Position numbers and translations under genes: made by a program. 39,643 nt of DNA from CAYOSU01 sp964406735 (GTDB lineage: Bacteria; Bacillota; Clostridia; Christensenellales; CAMQZB01). This document shows, one piece after another, positions 15,269 through 23,223 of the stretch; within the stretch, counting starts at the first letter, position 1, and the number at the start of each line of letters is the position of its first letter. The notes beneath the pieces are model-generated. The model did no database searches. It saw nothing but the letters and a program-made list of their open reading frames with translations, and had not been told where the DNA came from. Location of the stretch: contig CAYOSU010000012.1 in NCBI GenBank assembly GCA_964406735.1, positions 1-39,643 on the forward strand. Reading direction: 5' to 3'.

Positions 15269-16702
15269 TCACCTTCTGTTAATAAATTTCGTGTTGTGGT
15301 CGCCTGCCGAGATGACCTCTAAATACTCGTCGGCGGCATCCGAGAAAGCCCTCTCCTCTTCGCTTCGGGCGTAGCTTTCTCTGTCTATCTCTGCTTGTAT
15401 GGCTTTCATGCGCTCTATGAGTATCTCCCTCTCGCTCTTTTGAGGTATCTCCTCGTGTTTTTCTTCCTCTGCTTTTCCGCCGATAGCTCCCGAAAGCGTC
15501 AGCGCAAGCTTTGCCATCGCAGGGCCTATAAGTTCGTACAGTATGCTTGACGACATTATTATCGTCTGTATCACCGTGCCCGTCTCGCCGCCTATAGTTC
15601 TTGCGGCAAGCTCGGAAAGTCCTATCGCAACGCCTGCTTGCGGAATGAGCGCTAAGCCGAGCGTCAACGTAGTCTTACGGGGCTTTTTTGCTATCTTGCA
15701 ACCTGCGTATGCGCCGACATATTTGCCCAATATCCTCACGATGAAGTACAGTACGCCGATAAGAAGCAGTGGTACTCCTGCAACATCTGTCGAGGCATCA
15801 AACAGCGTGTCGAGGCGGAAGCTCATACCTGATCTTACGAAGAAAAACAAGAGTATGGGCGGTGAAAAGTAGTTGAGCTGTTTGAAGAGTCTGTCGTCGT
15901 CCGAGACGTTGATATACACCGCTCCCATGACCATGCACGCCATAAGGGGCGATACGTTGAGCGCCGCTCCTACGCCGCACAGCACGAAAAGCAGTGCTAT
16001 CGACACTATAAGCCTATTGTCAGTCGAGCGTTTGGTCATTAAGACCTTGAGCAACAAGCCCAAGCCTACGCCTAAGGCTATCATCAGCGTGTTATACAAA
16101 AAGGGCAAGAGCACCGCTTTTGAGTCTACGCTCCCAGATATTGACGCCATTGCGACGGATATCGCTACGGAAAATGCGAAAAGCGATACGACGTCGTCTA
16201 AAGCGACGACTGATATAAGCGTGTCGACGAAATCTCCCTTTGCCTTGGTCTGGCGTATCGTCATGAGAGTCGAGGCAGGTGCGGTAGCAGACGCCAAGGA
16301 CGCTAAGACGAGTGAAAACGCCATGCCTAAATTCAGTACGAAATAGGTAAGAACAAAGACGAAAACGGACGCTACGAGCGCCTCTAAGACCGTTATTACC
16401 GCAAGCTGCTTGCCCTTGCCACGAAAAGCCGAAATGCGGAAATACTCGCCTGCGCTGAACGCTATGAATGCAAGTGCAATATCGGATACGAACGCAGAGC
16501 CGTCTATGACGTTCTGCGGCACTAAGTTAAGGCAGAAAGGCCCTATCAGTATGCCTGCGACGATATACGCAGTTACGTTCGGAAGGCGCAATAATTTCGT
16601 AAGGCGGGTCATGAAAAAACCCACCCCGAGTATTATCGCTATTGCCAAAATTACCGCAGATACCGGTGAGGTCGTCTGCAGTCTGTCGTACAATAATTCC
16701 AT
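15269..16702 (-). CDS. CPA2-type cation:proton antiporter
   Basis: 477 residues with about 12-13 hydrophobic helices (for example LPNVTAYIVAGILIGP, LVLASLASATAPASTLMTI, SVVALDDVVSLFAF, IPQAGVAIGLSELA). VVALDDVVS carries the paired Asp of the ion site, and the early VTAYIVAGILIGP is the KefB/NapA-type signature. A charged cytoplasmic tail of about 75 residues (GGKAEEEKHEEIPQKSERE...) has coiled-coil character and lacks a TrkA-N domain. Predicted function is Na+ or K+/H+ exchange for pH or ion balance. The start is uncertain: ATG 16702 fits the family length but has no ribosome-binding site; ATG 16756 in the same frame is the alternative. Confidence 0.88.
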   Translation of the reverse strand: MELLYDRLQTTSPVSAVILAIAIILGVGFFMTRLTKLLRLPNVTAYIVAGILIGPFCLNLVPQNVIDGSAFVSDIALAFIAFSAGEYFRISAFRGKGKQLAVITVLEALVASVFVFVLTYFVLNLGMAFSLVLASLASATAPASTLMTIRQTKAKGDFVDTLISVVALDDVVSLFAFSVAISVAMASISGSVDSKAVLLPFLYNTLMIALGVGLGLLLKVLMTKRSTDNRLIVSIALLFVLCGVGAALNVSPLMACMVMGAVYINVSDDDRLFKQLNYFSPPILLFFFVRSGMSFRLDTLFDASTDVAGVPLLLIGVLYFIVRILGKYVGAYAGCKIAKKPRKTTLTLGLALIPQAGVAIGLSELAARTIGGETGTVIQTIIMSSSILYELIGPAMAKLALTLSGAIGGKAEEEKHEEIPQKSEREILIERMKAIQAEIDRESYARSEEERAFSDAADEYLEVISAGDHNTKFINRR

Positions 16703-16823
16703 TGTTATATATCTTGAAATGATCCTTAATTTTATTTGCAAACTCAACAATCGCATACGGTCTTGTACGCTTTATCGCCAAATTTACTGCGTTTTGCACG
16801 CTTTTTCCTATCTATATCGACGT

Positions 16824-16852
16824 ATCTTAGCACAAAGTTTCCGCAAAGTCAA
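16824..16852 (-). promoter_or_regulatory. Promoter of the antiporter-mgtC operon
   Basis: On the minus strand, TTGACT (16852-16847), a 17-base spacer and TAAGAT (16829-16824). The predicted leader to ATG 16702 is about 115 bases and contains a small GCGT/ACGC hairpin. Confidence 0.65.
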
Positions 16853-16962
16853 TAGCTATTGCGAAAATCGTCAAGTTCTTTTACTTTCGACAAGAAGCGC
16901 ACCGTTTTTATTTGCGAAAAAGTCCAAAAAGCAGGGTTTTATTGGTAAAAACGGTTTTTCGT

Positions 16963-16991
16963 TTGGAAATTTTACGACGATATTATATACT
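16963..16991 (+). promoter_or_regulatory. Promoter of rubrerythrin
   Basis: TTGGAA (16963-16968), 17-base spacer, TATACT (16986-16991). AAGGAG precedes the ATG at 17042. I did not find a PerR-type palindrome. Confidence 0.6.
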
Positions 16992-17041
16992 GTATCTATA
17001 CAAAAAATTGCCTAATATTTCGGCAACAAGGAGAAGTACTT

Positions 17042-17581
17042 ATGGAAAACAAATATCACGGCACTAAAACGGAACAGAACTTGCTCGAAGCGTTCGCAGG
17101 TGAGTCGCAAGCGAGAAACAAGTATACTTATTTTGCGTCTAAAGCTAAAAAAGAGGGCTACGAGCAGATCGCCGAGCTTTTCTTGAAGACAGCAGACAAC
17201 GAAAAGGAACACGCTAAAATGTGGTTTAAGGAGCTTTGCGGTATCGGTACGACGGCCGAAAACCTCGTCGCTGCCGCTGAGGGAGAAAACTACGAGTGGA
17301 CGGATATGTACGAGGGCTTCGCTAAGACCGCAGAGGAAGAGGGCTTTTCGGAGCTTGCCGCTAAATTCCGCCTCGTTGCCGCTATCGAGAAACGGCACGA
17401 AGAGCGTTACCGTGCGTTGCTCAGAAACGTCGAGGCGCAGGAGGTCTTTTCAAAAAGCGAAGTCAAGGTATGGGAGTGCAGAAACTGCGGTCATATCGTA
17501 ATCGGCGAGAAAGCGCCCGAGGTCTGCCCTACTTGCGCACATCCTAAGGCGTATTTCGAGATACACGCAGAGAATTATTAA
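17042..17581 (+). CDS. rbr: Rubrerythrin
   Basis: 179 residues. The N-terminal ferritin-like four-helix domain supplies the diiron ligands (NLLEAFAGESQARNKYTYFA, ADNEKEHAKMWF, and VAAIEKRHEERYRALL). The C-terminal rubredoxin-like domain has CRNCGH and CPTCAHPKAYFEI, giving two CxxC iron ligands pairs. It reduces hydrogen peroxide in the cytoplasm of anaerobes. Standard clostridial arrangement and length; monocistronic, with its own promoter and terminator. Confidence 0.96.
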   Translation: MENKYHGTKTEQNLLEAFAGESQARNKYTYFASKAKKEGYEQIAELFLKTADNEKEHAKMWFKELCGIGTTAENLVAAAEGENYEWTDMYEGFAKTAEEEGFSELAAKFRLVAAIEKRHEERYRALLRNVEAQEVFSKSEVKVWECRNCGHIVIGEKAPEVCPTCAHPKAYFEIHAENY

Positions 17582-17593
17582 GCGTTGGTTTTT

Positions 17594-17669
17594 TGCGGCG
17601 GTCGCTTTTGCGGTCGTCGCTTTTTTTGTTTTATTCAGGGGAAACTTTTCCCGAAGCGAAAAGTTTCCC
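17594..17669 (+). terminator. Terminator of rubrerythrin plus second inverted repeat
   Basis: An imperfect GC-rich hairpin (GCGGCGG... / ...CGTCGC, 17594-17620) is followed by seven T. A second, perfect 11-bp inverted repeat GGGAAACTTTT / AAAAGTTTCCC lies at 17639-17669. Confidence 0.7.
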
Positions 17670-17694
17670 ATTTTAGTATTGGGGGCAAAACCGA

Positions 17695-17861
17695 GGGTTG
17701 ACAGTGAAAAAGATTCGATAAGGTGGTTGAAAAAGACGTATTAGTTTATTTGAGAACAAAGTAATACCCGAGGGTTTGCGGTTACGCTGCCCCGAGATTC
17801 CGAAATAGCACTGCATTGCGCTTTAGAGACAACGGGCAGCGTGCGAAGCGGTGGGTTCTAG
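17695..17861. repeat. Long dispersed repeat (R0+R1), copy in the rbr-glmS gap
   Basis: It aligns with 14082-14279 throughout but lacks the 33-base palindromic segment, and its R0 hairpin has two unpaired changes. It ends GGTGGGTTCTAG, like the other copy. Confidence 0.85.
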
Positions 17862-18196
17862 CGGAGTTTGAGTGAAAAATTATTATAGTTAAGAGTAGCA
17901 GTGGCGGTGGTGGTAAAGCGAAGTTTGGTGGGAGTAGTCAGTTTTTTGGCAATCCTTTCCTATAGGCGTTTAACGCCGAATCACCTCACCTCTTTAGAAG
18001 GAGGCTTTAGTAAGGATGCTGTTGCTATTAGAATTTTAGGAAGCTAAGTTTTAATTTCTATCCTAAGTTTGAGAGAGTAATTGCGGTAGTTGGCAATCCC
18101 GAAGTACACTTCGACGACAGCTCCCTTTACACAAAGGAGCCTTTCATATGGTTTGCTCGTTATTAGACTGTGGCGGGAGCAAGCCCCGCCCTACGG
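17862..18196. repeat. Dispersed repeat mosaic: two modules and GC-rich hairpin
   Basis: 17862-17914 matches the TTATTATAATTAAGAG connector also seen at 14297-14316 and 38848-38867. Two CTCCC/GGAG modules follow (17915-18008 and 18010-18168), then ATTAGACTG and a GC-rich hairpin GGCGGGAGCAAGCCCCGCC ending near 18196. From 18197 to 18349 I see nothing recognisable. Confidence 0.8.
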
Positions 18197-18349
18197 TAAG
18201 TGGGGAACAACGTTATTGATTATAAGCGAAGTCTTTGGTAATAGTTTTTATTATTTGTAAGTGCGAAATAGTTCAAAGGATAACGGAAAAGATAAAAAAA
18301 CGGAATTAAGTAGGGATGATTGCGTATTTGTGGTGGTTTAACGAAATTT

Positions 18350-20167
18350 TTATTCGACGGTCACGCTTTTGGCGAGGTTTTTCGGTCTATCGACGTCTTT
18401 GCCGTCGAGAACTGCCAAGTGATAGGCAAAAAGCTGATAAAAGGTAGCCGCAAGTATCGGTGAAAGCTCGCTTTTTGTGCTTGGCAGCACGAACTTATCT
18501 GTGTCTTGGGGTAGTATCAGGGACAGATCTTCTGTTGTGAGAGTTATTGTTTTTGCGCCTCGGGCGTTTGTTTCGGAGGCGTTGGATGCCGTTTTTTGAG
18601 CGTATTTTTGCTGGGTGGTCGTTGCAAAGCACACCGTATTTTTATCGACGAGCGATATTGTGCCGTGCTTAAGCTCGCCCGACGGGTAGCCCTCGGCGTG
18701 GCGGTAGGTTATCTCCTTTAATTTCAGCGCCGCTTCAAGCGACAGGGCATAGTCTTCTCCCCTTCCGATGAAGAAAAATTTGCGTTTTTTGCGTAAATTT
18801 TTCGCCAAGTCCGCTATCTTGGGCTCATTTTTTATCACCTCTGTGATATTGTCTGAAAGGGCTTTTAACGACTCGCCGTACCCTTTTATTTCGCTTTTTG
18901 CGATATTCCCCTTTGCTCGACCTATCGCTACCGTAAGGGTGAAAAGAGCTACGCACTGCGCCGTATACGCTTTCGTCGTCGCTACCGCTATCTCCCGTCC
19001 TGCGTTCGTCGGGAGCACTACGTCCGCTTCTCTTGCAAGCTTCGAGCCTTTGACGTTGACGATGCCTACAGTTTTTATGCCGTGCGCCTTTGCTATCCTC
19101 GTCGCTTGCAGGGTATCCGCCGTCTCGCCCGACTGGCTTATTGCGACGAAAATTGCGTTTTTTGCCGTCATTAGCGTAAAGTCGGTAACTTCGGACGCTA
19201 TCATGACTTCTACGGGAATCTTCGCTAATTTCTCCGCTATATTCTTGAAATACAGTCCTGCGTGATAAGCTGATCCGCACGCCGCAACGTATATCTTCTT
19301 CAAGCGCCAAAGAGTGAAGTCCGAAAGCTTATATTTTTCCATATCAAAGCGCTCTATATCGTACTCTTCGAGCGTTCTTTTTATCGCCTCGGGCTCGTCT
19401 TCTATCTCCTTTCGCATATAGTGCGAAAAGCCCTTTTTGTCTGCTTCCGTTCGACTTTTTTCAATTTTTTCGGGGCGTTTGCCTATTTTTGAAAGCGAGC
19501 TATCGTAAAAACAGCCGCCCTTTTCGGATATTTCCACTATCTCGCCGTCCTCTACCTCGAAAAACTCGGCGGCGTTTTCTATCGCCAAAACGTCGCTTGC
19601 AAGGTAGCTTCCGTCAGACGTTTCCGCTAAAACGAGCGGACTTTTGCGGCAAAAGCCGTATACCTTATGCGTAGCTCCCTCGAACATCGCCGCAACGGCA
19701 AAAGAGCCTTTGAGCGACTTTACGGTGCGTTTTATTGCTATCAAAGGGTCTCCCTCGAAGTTTTGTTCAAGTAATGCAGCTATGACCTCGCTGTCGGTGT
19801 CGCCGTAAAACTCGTAGCCAACGCCTTTTAGCTGTTCTTTGAGCTCTTCTACGTTTTCTATTATGCCGTTGTGGACTATTGCGACCCTTTTATTTTGCGA
19901 TATATGCGGATGAGCGTTCTTCTCGCACACCTTGCCGTGCGTTGCCCACCTCGTATGACCTATGCCGCAAGCGCCTTTTGGCTTTATCTCGTCTATTTTT
20001 TCAGCAAGCGCCTCCACCTTGCCGACGCTTTTTATTACCCTCGTTCCCTCTTTGCTCTCTATCGCAACGCCTGCCGAGTCGTAGCCTCTGTATTCAAGCC
20101 GTTTTAATCCGAATATCAGCTTTTCGGCGGCGTTTTTACTTCCGACATATGAAATTATTCCGCACAT
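18350..20167 (-). CDS. glmS: Glutamine--fructose-6-phosphate aminotransferase (isomerising)
   Basis: 605 residues, full length. The N-terminal glutaminase domain starts MCGIISYVG with the catalytic Cys2 and shows LEYRGYDSAG and GHTRWATHG. Two SIS domains follow (VAACGSAYHAGLYFK, AISQSGETADTLQA; IGRGEDYALSLEAALKLKEITY with HAEGYPSGELKHG). The C-terminus RPKNLAKSVTVE is diagnostic. It makes glucosamine-6-phosphate, the first step to UDP-GlcNAc. It begins eight bases after the beta-helix acetyltransferase gene. No glmS ribozyme lies directly upstream, unlike many Firmicutes where glmS leads its transcript. Confidence 0.97.
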   Translation of the reverse strand: MCGIISYVGSKNAAEKLIFGLKRLEYRGYDSAGVAIESKEGTRVIKSVGKVEALAEKIDEIKPKGACGIGHTRWATHGKVCEKNAHPHISQNKRVAIVHNGIIENVEELKEQLKGVGYEFYGDTDSEVIAALLEQNFEGDPLIAIKRTVKSLKGSFAVAAMFEGATHKVYGFCRKSPLVLAETSDGSYLASDVLAIENAAEFFEVEDGEIVEISEKGGCFYDSSLSKIGKRPEKIEKSRTEADKKGFSHYMRKEIEDEPEAIKRTLEEYDIERFDMEKYKLSDFTLWRLKKIYVAACGSAYHAGLYFKNIAEKLAKIPVEVMIASEVTDFTLMTAKNAIFVAISQSGETADTLQATRIAKAHGIKTVGIVNVKGSKLAREADVVLPTNAGREIAVATTKAYTAQCVALFTLTVAIGRAKGNIAKSEIKGYGESLKALSDNITEVIKNEPKIADLAKNLRKKRKFFFIGRGEDYALSLEAALKLKEITYRHAEGYPSGELKHGTISLVDKNTVCFATTTQQKYAQKTASNASETNARGAKTITLTTEDLSLILPQDTDKFVLPSTKSELSPILAATFYQLFAYHLAVLDGKDVDRPKNLAKSVTVE

Positions 20168-20175
20168 ATCTTCTC

Positions 20176-20808
20176 CTATTTTATCAGCGTTAAGGGGGCT
20201 ATCCGTTCCCCCTTTTTGACTATTGCGCCCGGTGTCGCTACGCAGTTACAGCCTATATCTGCGTTATCACCTATCATGCCGCCTAATTTTCGCATGCCAG
20301 TTTCTACGAACTCCTTGCCGCCGTAGCGAACGCTCTTTTCGTCTAAACGAAGGTTTGAAAGTATCGCTCCTGCGCCTAAGTTTACGTTCTTGCCCAAGAT
20401 GCTGTCGCCGACGTAGTTATAATGGGGCGCTTTCGCTCCGTCAAGAAGTATCGAGCCTTTTATTTCTGTAGAATTCCCGACAACGCAGTTTTCGCCTATT
20501 ATCGCATTGCCTCTGATATACGCACCGCTTCTTATCTCCGCCATTTTACATATTATGCAGGGGCGTTCTATAGTTGCAAGGGGTGAAACTTTCGCCGTTT
20601 TATGTACGAAAACGCAAGGTGAAAGCTCGAGAAACTCCGAAGAAATATCCCGTGAAAGTCGCTCTATTATCTCGGGAAGATTTTTGAGCACCTCGAAAGG
20701 GTACTTGCTTCTTGCAAAAAACTCCTCTGCTATCGTGCCAATAAAATCAAACAGCGTTTCCGTCGTTCCCTCTCTTCCGCTTACTCGCTTTCTTTTATTA
20801 TTTCGCAT
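20176..20808 (-). CDS. Left-handed beta-helix acetyltransferase, GlmU C-terminal-domain-like
   Basis: About 210 residues. After an N-terminal helical part (DFIGTIAEEFFARSKYPFEVLKNLPEII) come hexapeptide repeats (VFVHKTAKVSPLATIERPCIICKMAEIRSGAYIRGNAIIG). The motif KAPHYNYVGDSILGKNVNLGAGAI resembles the GlmU acetyltransferase site (K..H..Y.GDA..G...N.GAG), including the His. It has no uridyltransferase domain. Lying between glmM and glmS it most likely acetylates glucosamine-1-phosphate, which is inference from context; the uridylyl step would need another gene. ATG 20808 overlaps glmM by 28 bases, with only AAAAAAGG upstream; a longer frame to 20856 adds a very basic stretch that is probably not translated. 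Confidence 0.8.
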   Translation of the reverse strand: MRNNKRKRVSGREGTTETLFDFIGTIAEEFFARSKYPFEVLKNLPEIIERLSRDISSEFLELSPCVFVHKTAKVSPLATIERPCIICKMAEIRSGAYIRGNAIIGENCVVGNSTEIKGSILLDGAKAPHYNYVGDSILGKNVNLGAGAILSNLRLDEKSVRYGGKEFVETGMRKLGGMIGDNADIGCNCVATPGAIVKKGERIAPLTLIK

Positions 20809-22103
20809 ACCTTTTTTGCCACCTCTTCGCTTTTTTCCTCTTCCTCGCACGAGCAAGTGATGCGTATTACGCTTTCAGTGCCGCTTGCCCGAACGAGCAG
20901 TTTTTTGGCGGCGTATTTTTCTCTCAAAACGGCTATTTTCGCCTTGAAATCGCCGTTTTCCGCTATATTTTTCTTGTCGGTCGGGTAATTTATCGTACAC
21001 TCAAAGCAGGGCTTATACTTTGAAAACAGCGTCGAGAACGGGCATTTATTTTTTATCGCCAAGTCCGAAAGGAGCAGTGCCGTCATTACGCCGTCGCCGC
21101 TTCGCATCAGCTTTCTGACTATTATATGACCTGACTTTTCGCCGCCGAGCGAGTAGCCCTTTTTTAGCCTTTCTGCGACGAATCTATCGCCCGTTTGCGT
21201 CGTTACGGTATCTATGCCGACCTCTTTCAGCGACGAACTTAAACCGATATTGCTGTCGACTGTCGCAACGACGGCGTTGTTTTCTAAGCTACCACGCTCT
21301 TTTAATGCTATTGCCAAGGCAAACAGTATTCCGTCGCCGTCAACGACCTTGCCGCTTTCGTCTATCGCTATGCACCTGTCTCCGTCGCCGTCGAACGCAA
21401 AGCCGAAGTCCGCTCCGCTCTCAACGACCGTTTTTTGAAGGCTTTTCGTGTCGGTCGCTCCGCAATGGTGATTTATGTTTGTGCCGTCAGGATCGTCGTT
21501 TATCGCAACGACCTTTGCGCCGAGCGACGAAAAGACCGTCTTTGCTATCATATACGCACTGCCGTTTGCTGTGTCTAACGCTATTTTGTAGCCCTTGAAT
21601 GAATTGGACGGTACGGAAAGAAGGGTGGACATATATCTGTTCCTGCCTGAAAAATAATCCTCGACCTTGCCTATTTCGCCGCCCGTCTTTAGCGGAAAGC
21701 TGTTTTTGCCGTCGAGGTAGTCCTCTATCTTTTTTATAAGATCATCGTCCGCTTTCTCGCCAAAAGAGTTTATTATCTTTATGCCGTTGTCGCTATATTC
21801 GTTGTGGCTTGCCGATATCATTACCGCCGCATCGAAGCCGTCCGAAAAGGCAATGTGGCTAACCGACGGCGTTGTCGTTACGTGAAGAAGGTAGGCATCG
21901 CCGCCGCTTGCCGTTATGCCCGAAACGAGCGCAGATTCGAGCATATAGGACGAGCGGCGTGGGTCTTTGCCGATGAGTATCCTCGCTTTTTTATCCGTTC
22001 CAAAGTATCCGCCCAAAAACCTGCCTATATCGTAAGCGTGCTTTGGTGTTAAAGACATATTCGCTTTGCCCCGAAAGCCGTCCGTGCCGAAGTAGTTTGC
22101 CAT
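20781..22103 (-). CDS. glmM: Phosphoglucosamine mutase
   Basis: 440 residues. It interconverts glucosamine-6- and -1-phosphate. The N-terminus YFGTDGFRGKAN, the phosphoserine loop VMISASHNEYSDNGIKI, the metal site FAFDGDGDRCIA, the sugar-binding GGEKSGHII and the C-terminal phosphate loop VRASGTESVIRIT are all present, the last with Ser instead of the usual Pro. It is the first gene of the three-gene amino-sugar operon. The 118-base gap to the divergent HAD gene contains an inverted repeat CGATAAC / GTTATCG (22142-22172); I could not fix its promoter with confidence. Confidence 0.95.
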   Translation of the reverse strand: MANYFGTDGFRGKANMSLTPKHAYDIGRFLGGYFGTDKKARILIGKDPRRSSYMLESALVSGITASGGDAYLLHVTTTPSVSHIAFSDGFDAAVMISASHNEYSDNGIKIINSFGEKADDDLIKKIEDYLDGKNSFPLKTGGEIGKVEDYFSGRNRYMSTLLSVPSNSFKGYKIALDTANGSAYMIAKTVFSSLGAKVVAINDDPDGTNINHHCGATDTKSLQKTVVESGADFGFAFDGDGDRCIAIDESGKVVDGDGILFALAIALKERGSLENNAVVATVDSNIGLSSSLKEVGIDTVTTQTGDRFVAERLKKGYSLGGEKSGHIIVRKLMRSGDGVMTALLLSDLAIKNKCPFSTLFSKYKPCFECTINYPTDKKNIAENGDFKAKIAVLREKYAAKKLLVRASGTESVIRITCSCEEEEKSEEVAKKVCEIIKESE

Positions 22104-22173
22104 ACCGTCCGCCTTTTTAATAAAGTATGGTTAAATATATGCGATAACCTCTCATTTATGTCAGCGTTATCGG

Positions 22174-22202
22174 TTGCGTTCTTTTTGAGTTTTTGCTAAA
22201 CT
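22174..22202 (+). promoter_or_regulatory. Promoter of the HAD phosphatase gene
   Basis: TTGCGT (22174-22179), 17-base spacer, TAAACT (22197-22202), then AAGGAG and ATG 22222. It partly overlaps the inverted repeat in the glmM leader. Confidence 0.5.
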
Positions 22203-22221
22203 AAATGAAAAGGAGCTTTTT

Positions 22222-22872
22222 ATGACAGATTATAAGTACGTTTTGTTCGACCTCGACGGAACGCTCTCCGACTCGGGTCCGGGAATAAGAAAAGCTGTGC
22301 AGTATGCGCTTGCTAAATACGGTATGACGGAAAACGACGAGAAAAAACTCAACAGGTTCGTCGGGCCGCCGCTTTACGACTCGTTCGAGACGTTCTACGG
22401 GTTCTCTAAGGAAAAAGCCGTTGAGGCGGTCAGGTTTTTCAGGGAATATTACGTCGATATAGGACTGTTTGAAAATACGCCGTACGACGGTATCGAAAAG
22501 GCTCTTTGCGACCTCAAAAAGGCAGGAAAAAGACTTATCGTTGCGACGAGCAAGCCCGAAAAGCTTGCGGTCAAAATTTTGAACCATTTCGGACTTGCAA
22601 AATATTTCGATGAGATAGCAGGCGCAACCGACGACGGGTCTATCGTTAAAAAGGCGGACGTTATTAACGTTGCACTTTCGAGGCAAAACATCGTCGATAC
22701 CTCTACTTGCGTTATGGTGGGAGACAGATCGAGCGATATCGTCGGCGCAAGGGCGGTCGGTATGGACGGTATGGGCGTGCTGTACGGGTACGGCAGCCTT
22801 GCAGAGATGAACGAGGTAAATCCAAAGTTTATTGCCGAAAAGGTTGAGGATATTGCTAATATTTTGGTGTGA
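22222..22872 (+). CDS. HAD-superfamily phosphatase, phosphoglycolate phosphatase-like
   Basis: 216 residues. HAD motif I is FDLDGTL with both catalytic Asp, motif II is ATSKPEK, and motifs III/IV are K..VGDRSSDIVGAR. A C1-type helical cap (about 15-80, with FVGPPLYDSFETFYG) fits the Gph/PpaX group. The FVGPPL variant is common in Firmicutes proteins annotated as phosphoglycolate phosphatase or 5'-nucleotidase; the true substrate cannot be told from sequence. It stands alone with its own promoter and terminator. Confidence 0.88.
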   Translation: MTDYKYVLFDLDGTLSDSGPGIRKAVQYALAKYGMTENDEKKLNRFVGPPLYDSFETFYGFSKEKAVEAVRFFREYYVDIGLFENTPYDGIEKALCDLKKAGKRLIVATSKPEKLAVKILNHFGLAKYFDEIAGATDDGSIVKKADVINVALSRQNIVDTSTCVMVGDRSSDIVGARAVGMDGMGVLYGYGSLAEMNEVNPKFIAEKVEDIANILV

Positions 22873-22880
22873 AATTAATA

Positions 22881-22905
22881 AAAGACGACTTATACGGTCG
22901 TCTTT
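22881..22905 (+). terminator. Intrinsic terminator of the HAD gene
   Basis: AAAGACGAC / GTCGTCTTT with a 7-base loop, followed by TTTT. Confidence 0.9.
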
Positions 22906-22977
22906 TTTTGTGTGTTTGTTGGGGCTATAGCTTGATGGTGGGATTAGTTGAATTATTTGATCAAAGTCAGAATAAAA

Positions 22978-23014
22978 AGAGAAAAGCGATGCATGGGCAT
23001 GCATCGTCTTCTCT
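22978..23014 (-). terminator. Long hairpin, probable mnmA terminator
   Basis: CGATGCATG / CATGCATCG (9 bp, 2-base loop) extended by AGAGAA / TTCTCT across a small bulge; on the minus strand TTTTTATT follows. A separate 8-bp inverted repeat GATGAGAA / TTCTCATC lies at 23032-23056. The rest of 22906-23223 holds nothing I recognise. Confidence 0.7.
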
Positions 23015-23223
23015 CTGAAAAAGGTTAAATTGATGAGAAATATTTGTATTCTCATCTTAGTACTTCAAAATAAACAAATCGTAAACGAATCGTTAACAAT
23101 TTTTGTTTTTCGTTCAAATTTTGGCGGTTAAGCCGTTTTTGGCGGTTAAAATCAAGTTTAAGCGTTTAGTAAAGTCGGCAAAAACGCTTTTGAACGACTA
23201 TAAATTGCAAGCAAGGTTATGCT

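Noticed and set aside
16527..16799. Possible leader peptide or small protein ahead of the antiporter
   Set aside because: It has AGGA before a GTG start, but most of it overlaps the antiporter's first helices in another frame and its later part has no protein-like pattern.
20168..20175. glmS ribozyme
   Set aside because: Only eight bases separate glmS from the preceding gene, and the leader of the operon (22104-22200) is too short and shows no ribozyme core.
22201..23055. Minus-strand open frame of 284 codons over the HAD gene
   Set aside because: It covers the HAD gene antisense and also runs through two hairpins; the HAD motifs show the plus strand is coding.
22978..23056. Small regulatory RNA between the HAD gene and mnmA
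   Set aside because: Two strong hairpins are present but no promoter was found for a separate transcript; a terminator for mnmA explains the larger one.
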